Shown: positions 8,191 to 16,324 of the stretch, in pieces | How the letters are laid out: each line of letters opens with the position of its first letter | How positions within the stretch are numbered: position 1 is the first letter of the stretch | Assembly: GCA_023412005.1 (NCBI GenBank) | Contig: JAEYOE010000016.1 | Span: 37,402 to 101,401, forward strand | From: Bacillota bacterium | Lineage (GTDB): Bacteria; Bacillota; Clostridia; Christensenellales; SZUA-584 | DNA length: 64,000 bases | Direction: 5' to 3' | Notes under the pieces: generated by a model | What the model saw: the letters and a program-made list of their open reading frames with translations, nothing else | Database searches by the model: none | What the model was told of the DNA's origin: nothing | Translations under genes and position numbers: made by a program

Positions 8191-9135
8191 ATGGTTTCAT
8201 TCACAGTCTCAGAGCAGCAGGCCGGGCAAGAGCTATTTGACCTGCTGGCGGAAGCATATCCGGATTTTGCTCCCAAAGCCATTCGAATTGCGATAAAAAA
8301 GCAGTTTATCACGGTGAATGGGGAAAATGCTTTTGGCGACGATGCCGTGAAGCAAGGCGATATCGTTCATATTTATATTCCGGGAGACATACTCGGCATT
8401 GATCTGATGCCCGTCATCGTCTATCAGGACGAAAACATCATTATTGTTGATAAACCTGCGGGGCTGCTATCGCGCTCGGATGAAGGCGAAGTGAACGCCG
8501 TGGATATGGTGGAATACTACATGAAAAAGCGCGGCGAATACAATCTCGATGCGCTGATGGTGCCCTATCTTTTGTATCCGCTCGAAGAATATGTGAGCGG
8601 CCTTTTGATTATGGCGAAGCATGAGGACGCGTATCTCTTTTTGGCCGAGGCGATTAATCAGCGCCGACTCTCGCGATATTATTACTGCGCGGTACAGGGC
8701 GCTGCAGACGAGGGCGAGGAGCTGATGGGGTATCTGCTGCGAGACAAGGCGGGGCGGCGTGTTCAGATCGTCAGCCAGTTTCGGAAGGATTCAAAGCCCA
8801 TCGTCACGCGGTATCAAAAGCTGGCGCAAGGCGAAGCGATGTCGCTGATTAAAGTGCGGCCTGTCACCAATGCGCTGCATCAGGTAAGGGCGCATCTGGC
8901 GTACGCCGGGCTGCCTGTGGTGGGAGACGATGTGTATGGCAACGCGCGCTTTAACAAAAAGTGCGGCGCGGAATACATTTGCATGTGGCTCAAATCTCTT
9001 ATTTTTGAGGTGGGCACGGGGCACAGCTATGAGTATCTGAATGGCATGAGCTTTGAATCGCACAAGCATGATTTTCCGCGGTGCGTTTATGATGAAGGGC
9101 TGCTTAAAGGCTTAGAAGGCAAAACAACCGAATAA
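8191..9135 (+). CDS. RluA-family pseudouridine synthase-like protein, degenerate active site
   Basis: A 314-residue protein with the fold signature of RluA/RluD RNA pseudouridine synthases: an S4-like N-terminal part, then ENIIIVDKPAGLLSRSDEGE, then the synthase core ending VGDDVYGN. The family catalytic motif HRLDRxTSG reads YPLEEYVSG here, so the catalytic aspartate is glutamate and the arginine before the leucine is proline. The second motif TGRxHQIR reads TNALHQVR. It may therefore bind RNA without isomerising uridine, or be an alternative subfamily. GGAG lies 6 nt before the ATG at 8191; an upstream ATG at 8140 lacks a ribosome site. It stands alone, with a terminator behind it. Confidence 0.8.
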   Translation: MVSFTVSEQQAGQELFDLLAEAYPDFAPKAIRIAIKKQFITVNGENAFGDDAVKQGDIVHIYIPGDILGIDLMPVIVYQDENIIIVDKPAGLLSRSDEGEVNAVDMVEYYMKKRGEYNLDALMVPYLLYPLEEYVSGLLIMAKHEDAYLFLAEAINQRRLSRYYYCAVQGAADEGEELMGYLLRDKAGRRVQIVSQFRKDSKPIVTRYQKLAQGEAMSLIKVRPVTNALHQVRAHLAYAGLPVVGDDVYGNARFNKKCGAEYICMWLKSLIFEVGTGHSYEYLNGMSFESHKHDFPRCVYDEGLLKGLEGKTTE

Positions 9136-9141
9136 GAAAGC

Positions 9142-9170
9142 AAAGGGATGAGCGGTGCTCATCCCTTTTT
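9142..9170. terminator. Bidirectional terminator
   Basis: AAAGGGATGAGC/GCTCATCCCTTT stem with a GGT loop and T-run between the convergent genes ending at 9135 and 9192. A U-run follows on the plus strand; the minus strand version has a shorter one. Confidence 0.8.
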
Positions 9171-9191
9171 GATAATCAGTTTTTCTGTCTT

Positions 9192-11195
9192 TCATTTATT
9201 CGATTCCTTAACCTTTGTGGATGGCATAGGCGTGGGGGCGGGGGGCGGCTCGGCTCCGGCTTCGGAAACAGAGGCAGGATCGGGGCCGTTGACATAGACA
9301 ACGTTTTTGATTGCGTGATATGTATATCTCTCAAAAACCATCTGCTTTATACTGCCGTCTTTATAATGAACAACTTTGTTGACAATGTACGTGACTGGCA
9401 GCCTCTCAGATGAGGATAGATACGATTCTCCGTAATCAATTTCTGTACCGTCTGATGCGGACGTCGCATTATAAATATAAACCGTAGTAGGTTCTTCGTC
9501 TTTACTTTCGATTTCATCCGAATAGAAGTCGACGGTATAATCCATATGCGGGCCGTATATGCTAATGATTAAGTCTGTTCCTTTGAGCTTAGCTTCTATA
9601 GAAACCACGCTGTCATAAGTATTTTTAATTTTTAAATCGGGTCCTTCTGTACTGATTGAGGCATCGAGCCCACCGTCCACGAGATGATAAGGAATTTGAC
9701 AATGCGAGAAATCAACAACACCTAGTTCCGCACGGATTGCCGCATTGTACAGCGCGGTGGAAACCGCCGTCATACCGCCACCGATATTTGTGACATATGA
9801 GCCATCCGTAATGCCTGAGGCAAGTGTCCATCCGACTGTTTCAGCCGTCTCTGAGTTGCGCGGGCCCAAGATTTCGTTGAGTGAAATCGTCTCACTCGGC
9901 TTAATCACGGTACCGTTCAGTCGGTCGACAGCAATCTGTATGTTTTTCAATCGCAAATCTCTGTTATATGGGGCTGGGCTGTTATCGAGTGTAAATGTTG
10001 ACATCAGCGCCGGCTCAGCAGCAGGTTGACTGGGTTCGGGTGTGGACGTTGGCGTGGCTTCCGGTGTGACTTCAATAACTGCAGACGGCGACGGCTCAGA
10101 AGGTGCCGATTCGGCCTTAAGATCGACAGCCGTGGTGCAGCCCGTGACGGCCACAATTACCGTGAGCAGCAGCGCGACGACCGTGAACAGCGCCGATTTG
10201 TTTTTATGCTTGATGATCATCACGATTCTTCTCTTAGTATTCGCCTTGCTGATAAACAGCGCAGGCGCGAGCTTCGGCGTCTGCACCGGGCCTGCCAGCT
10301 TCAGCAGCGTCTCCGCATAATCGGCGCGCTGTGCTCCCGGCAGGCCGCGGAACACATGCGCATCGCACTGCACCTCGATATCGCGTCGCATCAGCGCAAA
10401 CACGAGCCACACCAGCGGGTTAAACCAATACACAACGTTCAGCACCGTCGCTCCCGCGCAAATAAGCGTATCGCGGCGGCGGATGTGCGACAGCTCATGC
10501 AGCAGCACATGGCGCTGCTGCGTCTCGGTCAGCAGTTCGAACGATGCGGGGGAAATCAACAGCACGGGGCGGAACACGCCGTACACGGCGGCTGTTCCCG
10601 TTTCGCTCGCGCAGATAACGCGGATATTTTGCTTGAGTCCGAGTGCATATTTGCATTCATCAAGCAAGGTGAGAAAGTGGGGTTCATCGTAAGTGCGGTT
10701 GCGCCGTAAACGCCGCATAAAAAGTGCGTTACCCGTCAGTATCGTGCCGGACAACGTAATCATGCCCAAAGTCCAGATCAGAGCCGCGATGTTGAGAACC
10801 GACAACGGCGCTGCGGTTTGAGGGCTTATGTCGGCTGGCGCTTCGACATGGCCGGACGCAGCCTCTTGCGACTGTTCAGCAGAGCGGAAAACGTTGGTTT
10901 TATGCGTCTGACTTGTGTCGGCTCGTATGGACGTTTGCACATCGTTGACGGCTATGGGGTCGACGTCATTGATGGTCGCAATAAGCTGCTTTTGAGGCTC
11001 ATTCCAGATATTATGGATGCTTAAGGGGCTGCTTACCGCAAACGGCACGATCAGCCGTACGGCAATCAGCGCATAAAGCAAAGTCAGCAATCGGCCGGGT
11101 CGTCGCCCGACGATCAGCCGCGCGATGAGCACCAGCACGCAGAGCACCGCCGCCTCAACCGAAATGCGAAGCATGGCTTCAAACATCGATGTCAT
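9192..11195 (-). CDS. BlaR1-type M56 peptidase fused to VanW domain
   Basis: A 667-residue membrane protein. The first ~340 residues match M56 sensor-peptidases of the BlaR1/MecR1 family: four or so membrane helices, the zinc motif HELSH near residue 235 and a downstream membrane helix ending in AVTGC (about 335-360). A Pro/Ser/Thr-rich linker follows, then a VanW domain at roughly 410-550 (PSETISLNEILGPR, YVTNIGGGMTAVSTALYNAA). In BlaR1 the extracellular part is a penicillin-binding sensor; here VanW takes its place. It overlaps the BlaI gene by 4 bp, so the two are co-translated. By analogy it would sense a cell-wall signal and trigger BlaI cleavage; the ligand is unknown. Confidence 0.85.
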   Translation of the reverse strand: MTSMFEAMLRISVEAAVLCVLVLIARLIVGRRPGRLLTLLYALIAVRLIVPFAVSSPLSIHNIWNEPQKQLIATINDVDPIAVNDVQTSIRADTSQTHKTNVFRSAEQSQEAASGHVEAPADISPQTAAPLSVLNIAALIWTLGMITLSGTILTGNALFMRRLRRNRTYDEPHFLTLLDECKYALGLKQNIRVICASETGTAAVYGVFRPVLLISPASFELLTETQQRHVLLHELSHIRRRDTLICAGATVLNVVYWFNPLVWLVFALMRRDIEVQCDAHVFRGLPGAQRADYAETLLKLAGPVQTPKLAPALFISKANTKRRIVMIIKHKNKSALFTVVALLLTVIVAVTGCTTAVDLKAESAPSEPSPSAVIEVTPEATPTSTPEPSQPAAEPALMSTFTLDNSPAPYNRDLRLKNIQIAVDRLNGTVIKPSETISLNEILGPRNSETAETVGWTLASGITDGSYVTNIGGGMTAVSTALYNAAIRAELGVVDFSHCQIPYHLVDGGLDASISTEGPDLKIKNTYDSVVSIEAKLKGTDLIISIYGPHMDYTVDFYSDEIESKDEEPTTVYIYNATSASDGTEIDYGESYLSSSERLPVTYIVNKVVHYKDGSIKQMVFERYTYHAIKNVVYVNGPDPASVSEAGAEPPPAPTPMPSTKVKESNK

Positions 11196-11569
11196 GGCTG
11201 ATCTTCCTTTCTCGGGCTGATGAGTGACTTGAGCTCGTCGATTTCCTGCTCAGACAGCGACCCGTTTTCCAGAAAGCCTTTGACGAGCAGATTCACGCTG
11301 CCCTTATACACGCGCTTGAGAAACTGATCTGTTTCCATGCGGACCACATCGTGCTCACTGAGCAGCGGATAATACATCATCACGCTCTGCTGCTCAACGC
11401 CCACAGCTTTTTTCTTGACGAGCCGCCGCAGCATGGTGAGAATCGTGCTTTGAGACCAGTCGGTGTGCGCGCTAACGGCTTTGACGATATCGTTGCCGCT
11501 CATGGGGGCTTTCTCCCATAGCGCCTTTAACACATACCATTCGCTTTCGCCGATTTTGGGAATGCTCAT
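11192..11569 (-). CDS. BlaI/MecI-family transcriptional repressor
   Basis: A 125-residue winged-helix repressor. IGESEWYVLKALWEKAPMSG and STILTMLRRLVKKKAVG are the BlaI DNA-binding segment, and the C-terminal half dimerises. In this family the partner M56 peptidase relieves repression by proteolysis. AGGAGG lies 6 nt before the ATG at 11569; a longer start at 11587 would overlap the ribosome site. Three tandem operator-like dyads sit directly upstream, so it probably represses its own operon. Confidence 0.92.
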   Translation of the reverse strand: MSIPKIGESEWYVLKALWEKAPMSGNDIVKAVSAHTDWSQSTILTMLRRLVKKKAVGVEQQSVMMYYPLLSEHDVVRMETDQFLKRVYKGSVNLLVKGFLENGSLSEQEIDELKSLISPRKEDQP

Positions 11570-11585
11570 TAGAAACCTCCTCAAC

Positions 11586-11626
11586 ATTACAATCGGTAAC
11601 GTTACAATGTAATATTACAACGTAAC
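11586..11626. promoter_or_regulatory. Three tandem BlaI-type operators
   Basis: Three abutting dyads of the pattern RTTACA...GTAAY: ATTACAATCGGTAAC (11586-11600), GTTACAATGTAAT (11601-11613) and ATTACAACGTAAC (11614-11626). TACA/TGTA half-sites are typical of BlaI/MecI operators. They lie 17-57 bp upstream of the repressor gene start. Confidence 0.75.
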
Positions 11627-11665
11627 ATATAAACTGTCAATAACAAAATTCTAAAAATATGGAAA

Positions 11666-12139
11666 TTAAGGAAGGATGGTAACGCGTGAGCCGATAGGCG
11701 CCAGCGCCCAGAGCGTTCGAATATCGGAATCGCGCAGCGCGATGCAGCCTGCGGTATTATCGATGAGTATGCCATTTTTTTCGATACCGCCGCCGTGTAT
11801 GCCAATCTGTCCGCCCAAGTCCGTGTTCCATGGCGGGCGGAGGCCGTTTTGATGTGCGAGAGCAATAGCATCCAGTTCGGATGCAGAAATGAGCCCGGCT
11901 GAGAAGCCCGCCTTAGCATCGCTTAACGAGGGGTAACTGAGCCCCAAAAACAGCGTGTATTTAGACTGTTCGTTGCGCGTACACACGGTATAGTGCCCTT
12001 CCGGGGTTTTGCCGTCGCCCTCGTGTGTTTTATGTCCGAAAGATGCGGCGCCAAGGCCGATTTCGCAAGAGAATATAATGCGCCCGTCGTTGTTACATTC
12101 CAGTATGCGCCGCCGTTTATAGACTGTCATAGTCGTCAT
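11666..12139 (-). CDS. L,D-transpeptidase (YkuD family)
   Basis: A 157-residue protein with the YkuD catalytic block: IGIHGGG, then TAGCIALRDSDI holding the nucleophilic cysteine (family motif HGxxxxxxxG...SHGCIR). GDGKTPEGHYTVCTRN is the typical preceding strand. It would cross-link or trim peptidoglycan stems. No clear signal peptide is visible, which is unusual for a cell-wall enzyme, though several small family members in Clostridia are like this. No good ribosome site; the second ATG, 9 bp in, is equally possible. It shares orientation with the BlaI-M56/VanW pair, 40 bp upstream of the operator cluster, so a link to wall stress is plausible. Confidence 0.85.
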   Translation of the reverse strand: MTTMTVYKRRRILECNNDGRIIFSCEIGLGAASFGHKTHEGDGKTPEGHYTVCTRNEQSKYTLFLGLSYPSLSDAKAGFSAGLISASELDAIALAHQNGLRPPWNTDLGGQIGIHGGGIEKNGILIDNTAGCIALRDSDIRTLWALAPIGSRVTILP

Positions 12140-12561
12140 GTTTCTTTATATTTCCCCGAAAATATACTTTTTTTTATTATAATTAATTAATTCTTAAATA
12201 TGTCTTCATTATATGCGTATTTCTTTCTATTTTTTACACTATTTTTGTCGAAACACTATACAACAATGATAATATGTGTGATATTATAACACTAGATAGC
12301 ATATAAAAATGATATTTAAACTCTTCATTCGGCTTTGAAACAGTTTGCCCGTAAATAGAATAGATAAGGGAATATACTGGTCTTGAAGAGAGTATGGTAT
12401 GATGGCAGCTTGGTATGAAAGTGTTTGCTTGTTGAAAAGGAGCGGAGCACGAGTACCGGCATTGCTGATAAGAAGCTTCTGAAAAAGAAAAAAATTTGTG
12501 AGAGAGAAGCTTTGACGAGTGCCGGTCAATCGACGACACGAACGTTTTTGGGGGTATCATT
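12140..12561. other. Intergenic region upstream of Spo0E-like gene
   Basis: A 420-bp AT-rich stretch without a gene. It holds a perfect 0A box (12246-12252), a -10-like box, and further down an AGAAGCTT/AAGCTTCT inverted repeat (about 12471-12515) between two poly-A-rich segments. Confidence 0.6.
12246..12275 (+). promoter_or_regulatory. Candidate 0A box with -10 box
   Basis: TGTCGAA (12246-12252) is a perfect Spo0A target. GATAAT/TAATAT at 12268-12275 follows at the distance expected for a -10 box, so the 0A box would occupy the -35 region, as in Spo0A-activated sigma-A promoters. The nearest plus-strand gene starts at 12562, giving a long leader. A Spo0A-like regulator is encoded 4 kb away. 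Confidence 0.5.
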
Positions 12562-12828
12562 ATGGATCAGCTCATTAGGCAGAATGCCATGAGAGTTTCA
12601 GGCTGCACGGTTTTGGATCTGGAAAGAGTCAGAATTCGTCAGGAATTTCAGCAGGAACAAAAAAAACTGGAAGACATGGTGGCAAACCGCTTTAAAAGCG
12701 GCCATATAAACATGGGCGCTGATTTGTGCATTCTCAGGCAAAGCGATTTGCTCGACAAGCTTGTGGTTAACGAAATGGAGATCGAGGAATACAGCAAGAG
12801 ATATCAAAAAGATCAGCTTTGTGACTGA
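12562..12828 (+). CDS. Small protein, possibly Spo0E-like phosphatase
   Basis: An 88-residue, highly charged helical protein. After LERVRIRQEFQQEQKKLEDMV comes ILRQSDLLDKLVVNEM, which resembles the SQELDxLIxxY signature of Spo0E-type aspartyl-phosphate phosphatases, with one or two extra residues. Those proteins remove the phosphate from Spo0A. The match is short and not exact, so the call rests partly on context: a 0A box in its upstream region and a Spo0A-like regulator nearby. GGGGG lies 7 nt before the ATG. It could instead be an unrelated coiled-coil protein. Confidence 0.45.
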   Translation: MDQLIRQNAMRVSGCTVLDLERVRIRQEFQQEQKKLEDMVANRFKSGHINMGADLCILRQSDLLDKLVVNEMEIEEYSKRYQKDQLCD

Positions 12829-12908
12829 TCGGTATTAAAGGTGGCTTTTTGGCTGCCGGCCGTATTCATGCGGCGTTATGTTATTTTTTTGATGCAGGGG
12901 TACTTGAT

Positions 12909-13997
12909 ATGCAAGATGTCGTGGCATTTTGTTCAAACGCTTTTTCTGTTGCCGTGTTGGACGAGCTTCCGGACATGGTACGCGTGATTGACGCGCAAGG
13001 ACGTATACTCTATGCAAACAGTGCGCTTAAAGAAAAGTTTGGCGACGGTGTGGGGAGCAAATGCAGCAAAATGCCGGGCGCAACGAGCCGCTGCACTGAT
13101 TGTGTGGCCTTAAAGTGCATTCGCGACAGACGGCGATATAACACCATCGCGCAGGTCCGCGGGCATATTTATTCTGTCAGCGCGGGGCCGGTTGAATATG
13201 AAAACAGCATTTATGCACTGGAAATTTATACAGATATCACAAAAGAACAGAATTTAAAAGAGAAGCTGATGGCGAACAACTCGCGCATGATCAAGGATTT
13301 AGAGATTGCACGCAGCCTTCAGCTTTCTATTTTGCGCCATACACTGCCTAAAACCAAAGGCTATCGGTTTGCTGCCGAATTTTTGCCGTGCGAGGCACTC
13401 GGCGGTGACATGTACGACTGTTTCCTGACGCGGGACGGACGCATCATCATGTACATCGCGGATGTATCGGGGCATGGCGTTATGCCCGCGATGCTCACCG
13501 TTTATTTGCGGCAGGAGATGTTTGCACAGTGCAAGGTGCCGGGGGTGACGCCGTCGCAGGTGCTGCACAACATTCAGGATTCGTTTGAGGAGCTTAATAC
13601 CGAGGAGAGCATTTATATCACCGTGTTCATTGTGGCGATGGATCCGGATTCGGGCGCGTTCGTGTGCGCGAATGCGGGGCACAGCGTACCCCCGCTGATT
13701 GCCGGAAACGGACAGCTTAAGGAGATACTGCTGCCCGGTACGCCGATTTGCCGCTGGATGGACAACGCCCGGCGCGATGAGTTCACCGGTGTGCTGCAAA
13801 AGGGCGAGAAGCTGTTTCTTTATACGGATGGGCTGGACGGCATTCATACCGAGCAGGCATCGCGGCGCAATTTAAGCGATATTCTGCTCAGTGAGCGGCT
13901 TCATGGCAAGCAGCTTTTGGACGAGATAAAAAGAAAGTTCACGCAGACGCGTGCGGACGATGTGACAATGCTCATCTGCGAACGGGACAAGCTTTAA
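12909..13997 (+). CDS. PAS-domain PP2C (SpoIIE/RsbU-type) serine phosphatase
   Basis: A 362-residue cytoplasmic phosphatase. Residues ~10-115 are a PAS domain (ELPDMVRVIDAQGRILYANSALKEKF by segments), then a short helix, then a PPM phosphatase with metal-binding residues in CEALGGDMYDCF, ADVSGHGVMPAML and ADDVTMLICE. Such proteins dephosphorylate anti-sigma antagonists in partner-switching pathways; none is encoded here. The PAS domain has four cysteines within about 20 residues (KCSKMPGATSRC, then CVALKC), suggesting a redox or metal sensor. The ATG at 12909 has AGGGG 8 nt upstream. It follows the small Spo0E-like gene by 80 bp and is convergent with the kinase. Confidence 0.9.
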   Translation: MQDVVAFCSNAFSVAVLDELPDMVRVIDAQGRILYANSALKEKFGDGVGSKCSKMPGATSRCTDCVALKCIRDRRRYNTIAQVRGHIYSVSAGPVEYENSIYALEIYTDITKEQNLKEKLMANNSRMIKDLEIARSLQLSILRHTLPKTKGYRFAAEFLPCEALGGDMYDCFLTRDGRIIMYIADVSGHGVMPAMLTVYLRQEMFAQCKVPGVTPSQVLHNIQDSFEELNTEESIYITVFIVAMDPDSGAFVCANAGHSVPPLIAGNGQLKEILLPGTPICRWMDNARRDEFTGVLQKGEKLFLYTDGLDGIHTEQASRRNLSDILLSERLHGKQLLDEIKRKFTQTRADDVTMLICERDKL

Positions 13998-14012
13998 ACC
14001 AAGGCACCCTGA

Positions 14013-16139
14013 TCATCGTGGGAGCTGCTTTTTAATTGAGATGAGATCCGACATCTCGATTTGAACTTTTTTATCCAGCGACAGACCCTCTGAAACAATG
14101 GATTTCTCTAGCATAATCCCGTTTTTCAACGGTAATTCCACCGTAAAGGTGCTGCCTTTGCCCAGTTTGCTGTTCACATCTATCTGGCCGCCGAGCAACT
14201 GAGCCAGAGCTTTTGTCAGCGACAACCCGATACCGCAACCCTCCGATGCGCGCGTCAGTGACGCATTCACCTGCTGAAACCTGTCAAATATGATTTTCTG
14301 CTTCTCAGCGGGTATGCCGACACCGTTATCGGTGACAGACAAAATGACGCTGTTTCTTTTTTTATAAACGCTGACTTCAATATTTCCGCCCGCCGGTGTG
14401 TTTTTTATGGCGTTGGAAATCAGGTTCAGCAGTATTCTTTCTGTTTTTCCCTTGTCGACCAATGTGAGGAGAGTACCGCTTTTCGCGCTGAACTTCAGGC
14501 TGATCCCGGCTTTTAAAGCATATTCGGAAACAGAATCAGTCAGCTCTCTCGTTATGGAAATGATGTCGGCCGGAACATAGTTGACAGCTTCAAAGCCCGA
14601 TTCAATCTTTGTCACGTCCAACAGATTGCCGACGAGTTTTGTTAATCTGAAAATGTTGCTTTGCATCACCGATAACGTTTTGCGGACACCCTGTGTATCC
14701 GGTGTAGAAATTTCAGCCGATTCAAGATCTTCGAGCTTCATCATCAGTATGGAGAGAGGCGTTCTGAATTCATGAGATATGTTTACAAAAAACTCAGTAA
14801 TCAGCCGGTTTTTTTCGGACAGTTCGTTTCTCTGGCGTAAGAGTTCAATCTCCATTTCTTTGAGCTCTGTAATGTCGAAAAAAGCGCCGTAGGTTTTTAT
14901 AAGTTTTCCTGTGTCGTCATAGATCAATTTTCCGTGAACCATAACCCACATGACTTTTCCATCCCGGTCTTTCACGTTTAAAACTCTTATCAGCTTTGCC
15001 TTTTTATCCGTCTCCAGATTAAAGCGAATTTCTACGTTTTCTTTGGCATCTTCAGGGAACATTTTTTCATGAAACTTATTTAATAAATTCTCGGGCGAAA
15101 CCGCTTCGAGCCCGAGCCGCCGTTTCCAGTTCTCGGAATACCTTGCCGTCCCTTTAATAAAGTCAACCACATAGCTGCCTTCGCTCGAGCCATCCAAAAT
15201 CTCCAAATATTCAGCTTCTTTTTTCATGAGCTCTTCTGATTTAACAATTAACTCAAGCAATTCCTTCTCTCTTTTCTCAAGTTCAACGTGATCGGTGATA
15301 TCTGTGGAGAAAAGCGCGGCAGCAATGATCCGGCCGTCTTTATACACCGGATATGAACGGTTATAAAACCACAACCCATCTCGGGAATCTTCAAAAACGA
15401 TTGGGGATTTTGTATCAAACACACCACAAATCTTGCTTATCCGTTCTTTGCAGAGACTGCCGTATTTGTCCTCCGGCAATAGACTTTGCATCTTTCTGCC
15501 GGCCATTTCTCCGGGAGCTCTGTTAAACCTGCGAGCAAATTCCTTATTGCAGCTGATCACATCTCCAAATTTATTGATCATACCGATACCATCGTTTGTC
15601 GAATCCAATAAAAGCTGCATGCTGGCTGTCTTCTCGATCAATTTACCCTCGCAGTCGATCTTCGCCAAAACGCTGGTGAGCATTTCGCTGTAGATATTGA
15701 TGACGGAAAGCAAACTCTCGGCAATTCGTTTTGTTTTTTTCGGGAATATAAAAACGCAGGCACCGAGAATACCGTCTTCATTTTTTAACGGAAAACATTT
15801 CGCAATCTGCTTGGCGGAGTCGAAGTGTTTTGCAAAGCTTGTCAGCAAAAACGAACAATCGATATCGTCATTTCTATTGTTATATTCCAAAGGTAAGTTA
15901 TGGGCAGGCAGTTGCTTATCATAAAATGATGAGTTTACCTGACCCCATTCATTCCTGATTCTGACGGTTTTATTATCCCAATCAAATAAAAACAAAGCAA
16001 TGCTTTTGGCATGGCAAAGCGGCCCCATAACATCGAGTGAGTTTACAATCGCGTCATCAATCCGCCTGATTGGGACATTGATTAATTCCCGAGCCAACAC
16101 CAAGATGACTTTTTTATAGTCCGAAAAAGTTAAATTCAT
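14013..16139 (-). CDS. GAF/PAS sensor histidine kinase
   Basis: A 708-residue soluble kinase; no membrane helix is visible. Order: GAF-like sensor (~1-165), PAS 1 (~175-285, STNDGIGMINKFGDVISC), coiled coil, PAS 2 (~305-430, ending GAFFDITELKEME), then HisKA with phospho-accepting His in NISHEFRTPLS near residue 452, and the HATPase with NLISNAIKNTP, VTDNGVGIP and GCGIGLSLTKAL. The protein lacks a receiver domain. It is divergent from the Spo0A-like regulator gene, with a shared 185-bp intergenic region, so it is the likely phosphate source for that regulator. Confidence 0.93.
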   Translation of the reverse strand: MNLTFSDYKKVILVLARELINVPIRRIDDAIVNSLDVMGPLCHAKSIALFLFDWDNKTVRIRNEWGQVNSSFYDKQLPAHNLPLEYNNRNDDIDCSFLLTSFAKHFDSAKQIAKCFPLKNEDGILGACVFIFPKKTKRIAESLLSVINIYSEMLTSVLAKIDCEGKLIEKTASMQLLLDSTNDGIGMINKFGDVISCNKEFARRFNRAPGEMAGRKMQSLLPEDKYGSLCKERISKICGVFDTKSPIVFEDSRDGLWFYNRSYPVYKDGRIIAAALFSTDITDHVELEKREKELLELIVKSEELMKKEAEYLEILDGSSEGSYVVDFIKGTARYSENWKRRLGLEAVSPENLLNKFHEKMFPEDAKENVEIRFNLETDKKAKLIRVLNVKDRDGKVMWVMVHGKLIYDDTGKLIKTYGAFFDITELKEMEIELLRQRNELSEKNRLITEFFVNISHEFRTPLSILMMKLEDLESAEISTPDTQGVRKTLSVMQSNIFRLTKLVGNLLDVTKIESGFEAVNYVPADIISITRELTDSVSEYALKAGISLKFSAKSGTLLTLVDKGKTERILLNLISNAIKNTPAGGNIEVSVYKKRNSVILSVTDNGVGIPAEKQKIIFDRFQQVNASLTRASEGCGIGLSLTKALAQLLGGQIDVNSKLGKGSTFTVELPLKNGIMLEKSIVSEGLSLDKKVQIEMSDLISIKKQLPR

Positions 16140-16182
16140 AATAACACCTTATAAAAAACGAGTTCTATTATGGAGATTAGTT

Positions 16183-16258
16183 GTTTGCTATAAAATTGAC
16201 TTAATTATAAGATAATCAGCAAACATTTTCCACAACCAAATTAAGGTACAATTACCTT
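16183..16258. promoter_or_regulatory. Divergent promoter region with two inverted repeats
   Basis: Between the kinase and regulator genes, TGTTTGCT (16182-16189) and AGCAAACA (16218-16225) form an 8-bp inverted repeat around the AT-rich kinase promoter zone. A second dyad AAGGTA/TACCTT (16243-16258, CAAT spacer) overlaps the first bases of a TTGACA box (16257-16262) facing the regulator gene. These look like operator sites. Confidence 0.45.
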
Positions 16259-16324
16259 GACATTTTTACGATATAGGTGGATATTTAAAAGGCTTGCAAG
16301 CTAAAAAACATAAGAAGCAGGAGT

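Noticed and set aside
10026..10709. A 227-codon plus-strand frame within the M56-VanW gene
   Set aside because: Arg/His-rich translation opposite a gene with HELSH and VanW motifs; no ribosome site.
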